From Actinomycetota bacterium (GTDB taxonomy: Bacteria; Actinomycetota; Thermoleophilia; Solirubrobacterales; Solirubrobacteraceae), in contig VAYS01000026.1 of assembly GCA_005883215.1 (NCBI GenBank), positions 1 through 64,000 on the forward strand: a stretch of DNA of 64,000 nucleotides, read 5' to 3'. A program made the position numbers and the translations under genes. Shown piece after piece: positions 36,056-43,692 of this stretch (position 1 is the first letter of the stretch; each line of letters starts with the position of its first letter). The notes below the pieces were generated by a model. It saw only the letters and a program-made list of their open reading frames with translations. It made no database searches and was not told the origin of the DNA.

Positions 36056-37267
36056 TCAGCGCGAGGCGACCGGACAGCGACGTCCCGCCGGGCGCCGTCG
36101 GCGTGCGGGCCGCCGCCTGGCCGAGGTGCAGGCCCCCGGGCAGCGGCGACGGGACACCTTGCGCCCGGTCCGGCAGCCAGGGCGAACCACCGGGTGACAG
36201 CCGCGCCCGGGTGCAAGCGGCGACGCCCGGCGTCTGGGCATGGTGGTTCCGTCTGGCATCGGGAAGCCCAGCTCGTCGTAGAAGAAGATGTTGAGGTTGA
36301 CGCAGCCGGCGTAATTGATGTCCTTGATCCAGTTGGTGACGGCTTGGGTGGTGGAACGCGCCTTGGGCAGGCTGCCGGCGTGGTGCCAGAAGCGCGACAC
36401 GAAGTTCTGGTCCCCCTCGGCCTGGGCCACCTGCATCATCAGCGACGCCCAGAAGTCGGTCCCTCCGTACATGCCAGGCGACCTGTTCATCGCCAGGGTC
36501 TGCGCGAAGGTCTGGCTCGACGCCTCGTACTCCCCGGCGAGCGCGACGACCTGGGCCCTGAACGTCTCAAATGGAGTGCCGGGGTCGGAGATCGAGCCCA
36601 TCTTGAACGGCGCTCCCGGCACGCCGGCGGCGTCCATCGAGCGAAAGCGCATCCACACGGCAAATCCGGTCACCACCGGGTCCTGGTCGGGGGCGTGGAA
36701 CTTCAGCTGGCGGTCCCAGAACCAGAAGCTGCGACCGAACTCATAGAAGGCGATCTGGGAGTGGAGGCCGTGCTGAGCGAGCTGTTGGTAGGCGTCCTCG
36801 AAATAGTGGGCGTCGAACTCGGTCCCCGTCTCGCCCGGATAGGTGCACCCGGCTCCGCAGGTCGTCCCCGCCGGCACCTCGGCGACCTCGTCGCGCCCGT
36901 GCAGCGAGTAGACCGGCTTGGGCGTGCCTCCGGTGGTGGTGCGGTAGTACTGCCATGCCCGGTCAAAGGCCGAGACCATCTTCTGCATGACCCTTGGATC
37001 GCGCGGCACCGAGGGATCGACCAGGACAGCCACGTACCGGCCCTGCCATGGAACCAGTGTGTCCTTGCAGGGCTGCGCGCATTTGTCGGTGGGGAACTGC
37101 GTGAACTGGACCGGCGAGAGCTTTTTGACCTGGTCGCGGGCGGCCGTCTGGGCCGGATGCCTTGGTCCGTCCGAAGCGCGGGCGAGGCCGGGCGCGATGC
37201 CAGTCACGACGAGGACGCTGCAGAGCGCGATCAGGACCGCCCAAGATGGCCGTTTCCTCCGCGGCAT
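36056..37267 (-). CDS. Secreted protein of unknown function, about 400 aa
   Basis: A signal peptide (WAVLIALCSVLVVTGIAPGLARA) follows MPRRKRPS. The mature part contains RYVAVLVDPSVPRDPRVMQKM, AGTTCGAGCTYPGETGTEF, HSQIAFYEFGRSFWFWDRQLKF and NYAGCVNLNIFFYDELGFPMP. Several cysteine pairs suggest disulfides. The EFGRSFWFW helix recalls the zinc helix of metalloproteases but lacks the HExxH histidines, so protease activity is not supported. The last 60 residues are Arg/Cys/Pro-rich and differ strongly in composition; they could be a tail or a frameshift product. Confidence 0.65.
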   Translation of the reverse strand: MPRRKRPSWAVLIALCSVLVVTGIAPGLARASDGPRHPAQTAARDQVKKLSPVQFTQFPTDKCAQPCKDTLVPWQGRYVAVLVDPSVPRDPRVMQKMVSAFDRAWQYYRTTTGGTPKPVYSLHGRDEVAEVPAGTTCGAGCTYPGETGTEFDAHYFEDAYQQLAQHGLHSQIAFYEFGRSFWFWDRQLKFHAPDQDPVVTGFAVWMRFRSMDAAGVPGAPFKMGSISDPGTPFETFRAQVVALAGEYEASSQTFAQTLAMNRSPGMYGGTDFWASLMMQVAQAEGDQNFVSRFWHHAGSLPKARSTTQAVTNWIKDINYAGCVNLNIFFYDELGFPMPDGTTMPRRRASPLAPGRGCHPVVRPGCRTGRKVSRRRCPGACTSARRRPARRRRPAGRRCPVASR

Positions 37268-37570
37268 GGACGGCCAGTATCTCGCTGGCGCGCCCATTTG
37301 CAAGCGTCGGCGCAAGCCGGGTGCGTGTCCTGCCGGCTGGGGTCTAGCTGCCTACCCGCCCGGGGGCGCGGGTTGATGGCGCAAAAGTCGGCGCTGACCG
37401 AGTAATCGTCGGCGGTTGGGGGCCGGTGGTGTCCGCGTGACCGTGGTGATGAGAGTTACGGTGCACCGAGGAGCCGCTCGAGCGCGGGATCGGGGAACCT
37501 CGTGCGTTGTGCTCCCGGCGGCGGAACGTCAGGGACGAAGCCGGACGGATGACGATGTCGTTCTGTGCCC
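37268..37570. other. Intergenic stretch without a recognised gene
   Basis: About 300 bp between two secreted-protein genes on the minus strand. The open frames here are short shadows with no ribosome site or recognisable domain, and no clear hairpin-plus-T terminator is visible. It presumably holds the promoter of the gene at 36056-37267. Confidence 0.4.
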
Positions 37571-38089
37571 TTAGCGGCGTTTCGCTCGCCTGCGGGCGCT
37601 CCAGCTGAGCCGCCCCGTGCCGCCTTCGGTGAAGCGATTCTTCTGGGTCACGCCCTGGTTCGACACCCGGTGGATGTCGATGTGCAGGCTCCACTGGCCA
37701 CCCGAGCGCTGGAACTTCCCGGTGCCTCCCGTCGCCTGGCAGCTCCACTCTTCCGCGCCGTCCGGAAGCGGGACGGTGCCGTTGCCGGTGCAGGCCCCGA
37801 TGAGCACATCGCCGCGCGGATCCACGATCACCATGCTGGCGTGGACCACGAGGGTCCTCGGGGTCGGACGCTCGATCCAGCCAGCCACGTGGGTGGTGAT
37901 CTTGCCGAAGGGATTTGCGCGCCCCTTCCACAGCTCGCGGAGCTCGCCCGTCTGGATGTTTACGACGTTCGTGCCGGCGCCTCTGTACGTGAACTTGCGG
38001 AGGGCGGACGTCCCATGAGGGACGCCCGCCGCGGTGGCGGTCGAAACTCCGAGGGCGAGCGCTAAGACAACCGCCAGGCGACCCTTCAC
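37571..38089 (-). CDS. Small secreted protein, beta-barrel-like
   Basis: Starting at the GTG (38089), the product has a signal peptide (LAVVLALALGVSTATAAG) and a mature domain of alternating beta-type segments: FTYRGAGTNVVNIQTGELRELWKG, TTHVAGWIER, VHASMVIVDPRGDVLIG and CQATGGTGKFQRSGGQWSLHIDI. The repeated TG/GTG turns resemble allene-oxide-cyclase-like small barrels, a tentative comparison. It ends in a basic tail ARRRAKRR. An upstream ATG at 38173 would add 28 residues before the signal. Confidence 0.6.
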   Translation of the reverse strand: MKGRLAVVLALALGVSTATAAGVPHGTSALRKFTYRGAGTNVVNIQTGELRELWKGRANPFGKITTHVAGWIERPTPRTLVVHASMVIVDPRGDVLIGACTGNGTVPLPDGAEEWSCQATGGTGKFQRSGGQWSLHIDIHRVSNQGVTQKNRFTEGGTGRLSWSARRRAKRR

Positions 38090-38216
38090 GTCACCATTAT
38101 CGGACCCAGGCTGCTCGGCGCAAGCGCTGGCCGTGGCACTGGCCGTGGCACCGAGCAACATCGACGCGCGCACGACGGTCTAGATGATGTCGTCGCGGCG
38201 CTAGGATCGCGCTGGC

Positions 38217-38645
38217 GTGTCGCGGATAGCTCGCGTTTGTCTCGCCGTGCTGGTGGCAGTCGCTGTTTTCGGCGCTGGCGCCGCAGGCTGCGCCTCAGCT
38301 CGGGATCGCACGGTCACCGAGTCGGCGAACGGCAAGACGATCCGCCTCGCCGTCGGGAAGGTGGTGGCGATCGAGCTGCGCGAGACTCCCGGCACTGGCT
38401 ATGCCTGGCGAACCACGACCAAGCCGAAGCCGAGGATCCTGCGATTGCTCTCGGCCCGGTTCGTGCCGGATGCGCATCCACCGGGAGTCGTCGGCTTCGG
38501 GGGAACGGCCATATGGCGATACCGCGGAAAGCGCCCGGGGCGCACGTCGACGGTGATCAAGCTGTTCCCACCCGGAGTGGGCAGACGGGCGGTCCGGACA
38601 TTCCGACTCACGGTGATCGCCCGTCGTCCTAGGAATAAGGCATAG
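38217..38645 (+). CDS. Chagasin-type (I42) cysteine protease inhibitor lipoprotein
   Basis: The lipoprotein signal ends in GAAGC. The inhibitor fold shows the loop LRETPGTGYAWR (chagasin NPTTGY-type) and GFGGTAIWRYRGKRPG (GxGG and RPW-type loops). Such proteins block papain-like proteases. The gene starts with GTG and lies immediately before the first tRNA-Ala fragment, so it is probably the last chromosomal gene outside the islets. Confidence 0.8.
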   Translation: MSRIARVCLAVLVAVAVFGAGAAGCASARDRTVTESANGKTIRLAVGKVVAIELRETPGTGYAWRTTTKPKPRILRLLSARFVPDAHPPGVVGFGGTAIWRYRGKRPGRTSTVIKLFPPGVGRRAVRTFRLTVIARRPRNKA

Positions 38646-38671
38646 CTGCCCTCTCGTGTCCCGAGTGGTAG

Positions 38672-38713
38672 TGGAGCCAGCCGGAATCGAACCGGCGACC
38701 TCCTGCTTGCAAA
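38672..38713 (-). repeat. 3' fragment of tRNA-Ala(UGC), att-site copy
   Basis: The 42 nt are identical to 45013-45054 of the intact tRNA-Ala gene and run from the encoded CCA end through the T arm to the anticodon loop, where identity stops at TTTGCAA. The anticodon loop is a common crossover site for tyrosine recombinases, so this is the expected remnant of an attachment site. It is the left limit of the islet region. Confidence 0.85.
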
Positions 38714-38815
38714 TTGAGCTGGGGCAGTTTCCAGATCGTTTCCACGTCGTCTAGTCCCTTCCGGTCGAGCACTCGGCCTTGCCCGATTAGACGCCGCGCT
38801 CGGCGCACCCCGGAT
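38714..38815 (-). pseudogene. Probable integrase 3'-end relic
   Basis: Immediately right of the tRNA fragment, the minus strand can be read as QGRVLDRKGLDDVETIWK, continuing into LPQLNLQ across the att core without a stop. The ET(I/F)WK tail recurs in the relic at 42074-42121 and near 39690. Integrase genes of tRNA-targeting elements usually end next to attP in this orientation. The assignment is inferred from position and the repeated tail; no catalytic residues remain. Confidence 0.4.
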
Positions 38816-38838
38816 CCCGCTCAGCGATCATTGCGGCG

Positions 38839-39579
38839 ATGCTCCGTTCCGGCCAGCCGATCCAGCGCAGCGCCGCCCTTGTCGTCCCGCTGGCGATCCT
38901 CGTCGGCGGTGCCGTCGGCTGCGGGGGATCAGCGGGGGCTGGCCAGCGCGCCCGCAGCAGTAAGACGACCGCCGCGGGGCAGGTGGCGAAATCGGGGGCG
39001 ACAAGCGCAAAGCCGGCCTCGCAGGACGCAACGGCCAGGGTGGATGCGTCCTCGGACGCAGCGCTGGCGGCGAACCCATCGCTGATCGCGCCGGGAGCGC
39101 CGTCAGACGCCGAGATCCGGCGAGAGATCAAGGAGGCTCGCAAGGCGGGAATCGCTCTGCCGTCCGGGGACACGGCCGCGTCCTTCCAGAACTCGGCCTC
39201 CGGCAGCGCGGTCGCTGCCAGAGGCGCCGTGCCGGGCGGGGCTGAAATACCCGGTGCGATCTGGAATCCCCGCTTCCAGCCGATTGCGGACTGGATCGTT
39301 CCCGTTCTGCAGTGGGCTCATATGCACGGTTGGACGGGAACCGTCACGAGTGGCTATCGGACTTACGCCGAGCAAGCCTTGCTCAACGCGGCCGGCAGGT
39401 TCAGCGCTCCGGCCGGGTACAGCAATCACGAGTTCACCAGCTATCCCGGCGGGGCGGTGGATGTGACAAATCCGTCGCAGCTGCTGAGCGTGCTCACCGG
39501 CTACCCCGGTCCTCAGAAGCTCGTGGGGGGAGTTCTGGGGCCGGTCGACCCCGAGCATTTCTCCGCCACCGGCCGCTAG
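38839..39579 (+). CDS. M15/VanY-type D-Ala-D-Ala carboxypeptidase-like lipoprotein
   Basis: The head has a signal ending in VGGAVGCGG, followed by a Ser/Ala/Thr-rich linker to about residue 130. The catalytic domain shows TVTSGYRTYAEQALLNAAG, YSNHEFTSYPGGAVDVTNPS (zinc His and Asp) and DPEHFS (third zinc ligand), the M15 peptidase pattern. It would act on peptidoglycan or be a binding variant. It lies inside the left islet and is cargo-like. Confidence 0.78.
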   Translation: MLRSGQPIQRSAALVVPLAILVGGAVGCGGSAGAGQRARSSKTTAAGQVAKSGATSAKPASQDATARVDASSDAALAANPSLIAPGAPSDAEIRREIKEARKAGIALPSGDTAASFQNSASGSAVAARGAVPGGAEIPGAIWNPRFQPIADWIVPVLQWAHMHGWTGTVTSGYRTYAEQALLNAAGRFSAPAGYSNHEFTSYPGGAVDVTNPSQLLSVLTGYPGPQKLVGGVLGPVDPEHFSATGR

Positions 39580-40260
39580 CCGCGCCCCTCTTGCGGTTGC
39601 CACTGGCTGCCAAACGCCGGGCTAGCCGGGGCGAAGCCGCTCGACGGCCACATCTGTCTTGCCCCGGTTGCTGCCGCTGGTTTCCAAATCGTTTCCGGGC
39701 TTGAGCGCCCTCGCTTTGGCCCAAGCATCAGCGGCGTCCACTATGCGCTTTCCCACCAGCGGAAGGGACTGTACGGAGAGGTAGGGTGCTGCTAGCGGTG
39801 TCGGTGCCTGGTGCGAAGGACGCACAGCGCTTTGATCACCTGGCTGCGTGCGTAGCCACCTGTGGGGGATCAAGGTTCACATCGGCGCCGACGTTTGGGG
39901 TTGGTAGGGGAGTTGATGTCGGCGTTGGAGTTGGCATGCGCCGGCGGCGACACGGTGCTCGAAGCGCTCGGTGGGCCAGCGACGGTGTAGTGGAAAGTCA
40001 TCGTGGCGCCCTGCCGTCGGTGCTGGTCGCGGTCACCGCTAACGCGCGGACTCTGCCATGGGGCGCCCGTCCGGTCGCTCTCTGCTGTAAAACGGGGCAT
40101 ACGCGCCCGGCCCTGCGACTCGACTGGTAGCTGAGCTGCGTCCGTGCACCATAGCCAGCCGCCGTGAGCGTCAACGATCAGATATGGCTGCCGTGCGCGC
40201 CGCGGCGATGTCAGACTGGGTGTTGACGTACACCGAGGATATTGGTAGGTAGGGGCCGCA
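39580..40260. other. Gene-poor stretch with a third ETIWK relic and short repeats
   Basis: No convincing gene is seen in 680 bp. On the minus strand around 39666-39720 the sequence reads SPETIWKPAAATG, close to the other two integrase-like tails, and the nucleotides TTTCCAAATCGTTTCC at 39681-39696 recur with one difference at 38728-38743. GGTTGCCACTGG at 39595 and GGTTGCTGCCGCTGG at 39666 resemble repeats at 41985-42009 and 42067-42080. No tRNA fragment is found beside this copy. Confidence 0.45.
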
Positions 40261-41883
40261 ATGCTGCGTGCTGCTCATCATCTGTCCCGCATGAGGGCGC
40301 GGCTGCTGTTGTCCTGCACCGCGGTCATGGCCCTGTGCGCCGTGGGCATGTTTGGGCCAACGGGATCGCCATTGATGACAGTGGCGAGCGCCCGGCCGCT
40401 CATTAGTGCCCCTCCCCAAATGCTCAACCAGGCCCGCCAGCCGTGCGTCTTGTACAGCTGCGCCACAAACCCGCGGCTCCATCTCGACTACCAGCGCTCG
40501 CTACCCGGTGCTCGTTACTGCCAGCTGTATCCCTGCAGCCCCCCGATGGATCTGGTGCCCAACAACGGCTTTGACGACAACCTCTTCCCGCTTAATCCCG
40601 ACTGGGCGTACTTCGTTGAGACCGGGCAGCCTCCCGATGCGAACCGACTCTGTAACGAGTTTAAGTATGTGGGGGGATCCCCGTTAGGCTCGCCCCCGTG
40701 CACGAGCCAGCCGGTTGACCGCGACGGGGCTGGGGGAGCGACCAATCGTATTTGTGCCAGAGGCCGCAAGCCCCACTCCGCTTACCACGGCCATGTCAAC
40801 TTTGAGCCCGCGACTTACGAGGGAAGCCTCGCCTGGGACACTCACTCAAACTCTGTCTACGACGATGACGATTACGGCCTGCAACTTCACACCGTCAACG
40901 CCCATGGCGCTACCGCTGCCAATCCACCCGGCACGATCCATCTCGAGTTCAACTCCGATGAGACGATCGACAACTTCGACAATAGCCCGTGGTGGAAAAG
41001 GTTCCATAGCGCGGTTGACGGGAGCGATGCCAGGGCTCGGCAGGTCATCGACGGGCATCTGGCGGAGGTCACTGGCCTGGTGGGGCTCGACACGGCTCAC
41101 ACTCCGGCGGCGGAGTCCCATCCGGTGTATGCGATGGCCATCCGGACCTTCCGTAAGGTGGCCACCTCGGGCGTGCTGGCCGGCAAGGACCAGTGGTCGT
41201 TCTTCGCGCGAAGCTGGGGCGACGAAGGCTACTGCAGCCAGCACAACCACACGCTTCCGCCCGGCCGGCTGACCGTGCGGATTCCCTGGCTTGTAGGCAG
41301 GCGCGGGACCAGCGCTGTGCCCGAGCCCGCGAGCGGCGTGAAGATCGTAGGAATCGACGACGTTTGGCGTACCGTCAGCTCGGGCGTGACGGAGATCTCC
41401 GTGCTCAAGGGCGAAGGCGTGCTGCTCACGTTCGATCTCTCGGCCCCCACGTCCAAGCATCCTCTCTACTTCGGCACGATCGGCCTTCAGTGGACGTTCG
41501 CGCCACCGCCAACCAGTCGATCGACCGCGGCCAGCGCTCCACCTGTGACCCCGCGCAATAGCGCACGAGCGGCCCGGAGCAGGAAGAACCCGGACATCGA
41601 GGTGCAGGTCGAGCGCCTGTGGAAGCGCCTGCCGCAAAGAGTGCGCTCAACCGCGCGCGCGTTGCTACGCCGTCCGCGACTCACATTGCCCAAGCGACGG
41701 CTGAGGCCGCGCATGATCGAACCGCCGCTCTCCCCACAGCGCGCGATGGATGCGTTTGTCGCCCCTCGGCTCGACCCGCGCGTGATCGCCCGAAGCACGG
41801 CACAAGGTCGGGCTCTCTGTCGCGCGTACAAGAACCGCGTGCCAGGTTACCCGGGCATATGCCCACATGCGCGCCGCAAATAG
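40261..41883 (+). CDS. Large secreted protein of unknown function (540 aa)
   Basis: An N-terminal export segment (LLLSCTAVMALCAVGMFG) is followed by Cys-containing segments (PCVLYSCATNP, YCQLYPCSPP), a beta-rich domain (YHGHVNFEPATYEGSLAWDT, GTIHLEFNSDETIDNFD, YCSQHNHTLPPGRLTVRIPW) and a long basic C-terminal tail. The family is not recognised. Codons use A and T at third positions more often than neighbouring genes do, which fits a transferred gene. It fills most of the left islet. An internal ATG at 40291 is an alternative start. Confidence 0.65.
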   Translation: MLRAAHHLSRMRARLLLSCTAVMALCAVGMFGPTGSPLMTVASARPLISAPPQMLNQARQPCVLYSCATNPRLHLDYQRSLPGARYCQLYPCSPPMDLVPNNGFDDNLFPLNPDWAYFVETGQPPDANRLCNEFKYVGGSPLGSPPCTSQPVDRDGAGGATNRICARGRKPHSAYHGHVNFEPATYEGSLAWDTHSNSVYDDDDYGLQLHTVNAHGATAANPPGTIHLEFNSDETIDNFDNSPWWKRFHSAVDGSDARARQVIDGHLAEVTGLVGLDTAHTPAAESHPVYAMAIRTFRKVATSGVLAGKDQWSFFARSWGDEGYCSQHNHTLPPGRLTVRIPWLVGRRGTSAVPEPASGVKIVGIDDVWRTVSSGVTEISVLKGEGVLLTFDLSAPTSKHPLYFGTIGLQWTFAPPPTSRSTAASAPPVTPRNSARAARSRKNPDIEVQVERLWKRLPQRVRSTARALLRRPRLTLPKRRLRPRMIEPPLSPQRAMDAFVAPRLDPRVIARSTAQGRALCRAYKNRVPGYPGICPHARRK

Positions 41884-41929
41884 GACGAAGGCCACCCCGG
41901 CTGGCGTCAGCAGCAGGGTCGTCGGCGGA

Positions 41930-41971
41930 TGGAGCCAGCCGGAATCGAACCGGTGACCTCCTGCTTGCAAA
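41930..41971 (-). repeat. 3' fragment of tRNA-Ala(UGC), second att-site copy
   Basis: The same 42 nt as at 38672-38713 with a single change (GGTGACC for GGCGACC), again ending at the anticodon loop. It lies between the two islets, so it is the right end of one and the left end of the other. The flanking sequence beyond the loop is unrelated to the tRNA 5' half. Confidence 0.85.
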
Positions 41972-41984
41972 ACGGGTAGGGAAC

Positions 41985-42080
41985 GTTGCCGCTGGTTGCC
42001 GCTAGTTGCTATCGGCCGGCATTCCGGTGCTTTTCCACACCGATCGCGCTCGTGGGTTTGCGGCTCGTTGCCACTAGCAG
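41985..42080. repeat. Short direct repeats near the att core
   Basis: GTTGCCGCT-GGTTGCCGCT-AGTTGC at 41985-42009 and CGTTGCCACTAGCAG at 42067-42081 are iterated variants of GTTGCCRCT. Similar units occur near 39595 and 39666. Clustered short repeats beside a recombination core are typical of integrase arm-binding sites; that reading is inference. Confidence 0.45.
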
Positions 42081-42121
42081 GTTCCAGATCGTTTCCAGAA
42101 CGTTTCGTCGATGACCCTCAC
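42074..42121 (-). pseudogene. Probable integrase C-terminal relic
   Basis: The minus strand reads VRVIDETFWKRSGTC then a TAG stop at 42074-42076, about 100 bp from the tRNA fragment. It overlaps the stop of the dehydrogenase gene, so its upstream part has been replaced. The tail matches the ETIWK relics at the other copies. A complete tyrosine recombinase would need about 350 more codons, and none are present. Confidence 0.45.
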
Positions 42122-42981
42122 GTCCGCTTTCTGAGCAGCTCGACGACCGCGCCGATGTCGGCGTCCGCCCACCCTTGGGCGGACGCTTCCTCGAAGCACT
42201 GCTTCACGACGTCGGCGAGCGGCAGCAGTACCCCGTGCGACCGGGCGAGGTCCCCGGCCAACCGGACGTCCTTGGCCCCGAGCGTCGTCGTGAACCAGCC
42301 GTCATGGTCGCCCGAGACGATGTCGTCGAGCCGGTTATGCAGCGCGGGAGCGACGAGTGGCAGCTGACCAAAGTAGTCGCGGATGAGCTCGTCGGGCAGC
42401 CCCACCGCCTGAGCCGTCGCCACGGTCTCAGCGAGGGTGGCGATCCCGGACATGAGCAGGTAATTGGAGAGCAGCTTGAGCGTCGTCGCCACGCTCGCGT
42501 CCTCGCCTACGTAGACATGACGTCCCGCCTCGACGAGCACGCTGTAGGCCGGCGCCAGCCGATCGTAGAGATCGCGGGGACCACCGATCAGGTACCCGGC
42601 TGCGCCCGAGACGACAGCTGTCGGTGAGCCGAGGATCGGCGACGCGAGCAGACGTCCTCCGACCGCCTCGGAGAGATCCGCCGTGGTGTCTGGGGACACA
42701 GTGCTCGCGTCGATAAGAACGCCGTCGCCGAGGCCGGCAGCCACTCCGTCCGGAGCCGTGACGACGCCGCGCACGGCAGCGTCGTCCGCGAGCGAGGTGA
42801 ATGTCGCCTCGGTTTCCTCAGCCGCCGCAGTAGGAGTCGCCGCTTCTCGGGCGCCCTTGGCGACGAGATCGTCGGCCTTGTGAGGGGTCCGGTTCCATAC
42901 GACGACTTCATGACCGCCGCTGAGCAGGCGCTCGGCGACTGCGTGGCCCATTCTTCCCATCCCCAGCACGGCAAGGCGCAT
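42118..42981 (-). CDS. NAD(P)-dependent beta-hydroxyacid dehydrogenase / imine reductase-like protein
   Basis: A 287-residue protein with Rossmann motif LAVLGMGRMGHAVAERLLSGGHEVVVWNRTP (Arg after the strand favours NADP), the substrate loop IDASTVSPDTTADLSEAVGG and the all-helical half with TTLKLLSNYLLMSGIATLAE, where the lysine aligns with the catalytic Lys of the family. It belongs to the 3-hydroxyisobutyrate dehydrogenase / GLYR superfamily. It is cargo of the right islet. Substrate unknown. Confidence 0.85.
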   Translation of the reverse strand: MRLAVLGMGRMGHAVAERLLSGGHEVVVWNRTPHKADDLVAKGAREAATPTAAAEETEATFTSLADDAAVRGVVTAPDGVAAGLGDGVLIDASTVSPDTTADLSEAVGGRLLASPILGSPTAVVSGAAGYLIGGPRDLYDRLAPAYSVLVEAGRHVYVGEDASVATTLKLLSNYLLMSGIATLAETVATAQAVGLPDELIRDYFGQLPLVAPALHNRLDDIVSGDHDGWFTTTLGAKDVRLAGDLARSHGVLLPLADVVKQCFEEASAQGWADADIGAVVELLRKRT

Positions 42982-43012
42982 CGTCAGGCTCGTTCACCTG
43001 GTCGCATTGGCC

Positions 43013-43654
43013 TCATCGCTCGTCGCGCTGGGTGGTATCTGCATAGATCGCGAGCCAGGCAGTGCGTGCGAGCTGTCTCGAGAACGCTGGGTCGTGTCGC
43101 GGGGCGCGGGCGCGGACGTGCTCGGCGACGCTGCGCTCCACCGACCAGACCACGATGAACGCGGTGGAGCGTGGGTCGACCTCGGGCGCGACGCGACCGC
43201 TGCGCTGCTCCGCCTCGAGCTGCCCTCGCATGTATTCGGCGTACCCGTCGAGGCGCTGGCGCCAGAACGCCGCGACCGCTTCGTCGTAGCCCGCGACCTC
43301 CGCCACCGCGCCAAGGACCGCGGCGTGGCGCCTGTAGATCCGGGTCATGCGCAACATCACCTCGGCCAGCGGTCCGGTTCCACCCGAGTGGTCGTGCTCC
43401 CACCAGTCGTCCGACGCCGCAAACAGCTCGTCTGTGGCCCGCGCCGCCAGTCGGATCAAGAGGTCTGACTTGTCGCTGAACTGGACGTAGAAGGTGGAGC
43501 GCGCCACACCGGCCGCGCTCGCGATCGACTCCACGGCGAGCTCGGTGAATCGGCGGCCGTCACGCAACAGCGATTCGGTCGCCTCGAGCACACGGAGTTC
43601 CGCCGCGGCGCGGCGCTCGCGGTGCCCAGATGGGGGGCGGGTGACGCTTGACAT
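43013..43654 (-). CDS. TetR-family transcriptional regulator
   Basis: The HTH reads VLEATESLLRDGRRFTELAVESIASAAGVARSTFYVQFSDKSDLL. The ATG at 43654 (MSSVTRPPSG) lies 31 bp from the divergent P450 start. The C-terminal ligand domain is normal length. The shared spacer contains a perfect palindrome at 43678-43692, so it probably represses the P450 gene and its own. Confidence 0.88.
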   Translation of the reverse strand: MSSVTRPPSGHRERRAAAELRVLEATESLLRDGRRFTELAVESIASAAGVARSTFYVQFSDKSDLLIRLAARATDELFAASDDWWEHDHSGGTGPLAEVMLRMTRIYRRHAAVLGAVAEVAGYDEAVAAFWRQRLDGYAEYMRGQLEAEQRSGRVAPEVDPRSTAFIVVWSVERSVAEHVRARAPRHDPAFSRQLARTAWLAIYADTTQRDER

Positions 43655-43692
43655 CTTCCCTTGGCCGTACATACTGTCGGACATAGTGTCCG
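43648..43692 (+). promoter_or_regulatory. P450 promoter with overlapping TetR-type operator
   Basis: TTGACA at 43648-43653 and CATACT at 43670-43675 (16-bp spacer) form a good -35/-10 pair on the plus strand. The perfect palindrome CGGACA-TAG-TGTCCG at 43678-43692 covers the expected transcript start and contains the P450 GTG at 43686. A bound repressor would block initiation, and the mRNA would be leaderless or nearly so. Confidence 0.65.

Noticed and set aside
36056-37267. Metalloprotease assignment based on the EFGRSFW helix
   Set aside because: The HExxH histidines are absent, so only a secreted protein of unknown function is claimed.
37344-37931. 195-aa minus-strand frame overlapping the small secreted protein
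   Set aside because: It is out of frame with the signal-peptide gene and has shadow-type composition.
39786-40130. 114-aa plus-strand frame in the gene-poor part of the left islet
   Set aside because: It has no ribosome site, irregular composition and no domain; the Val/Gly run is a GT-rich repeat.
41619-42005. Plus-strand frame containing SRNRTGDLLLAK
   Set aside because: This peptide is the translation of the tRNA-Ala 3' fragment and not a protein gene.
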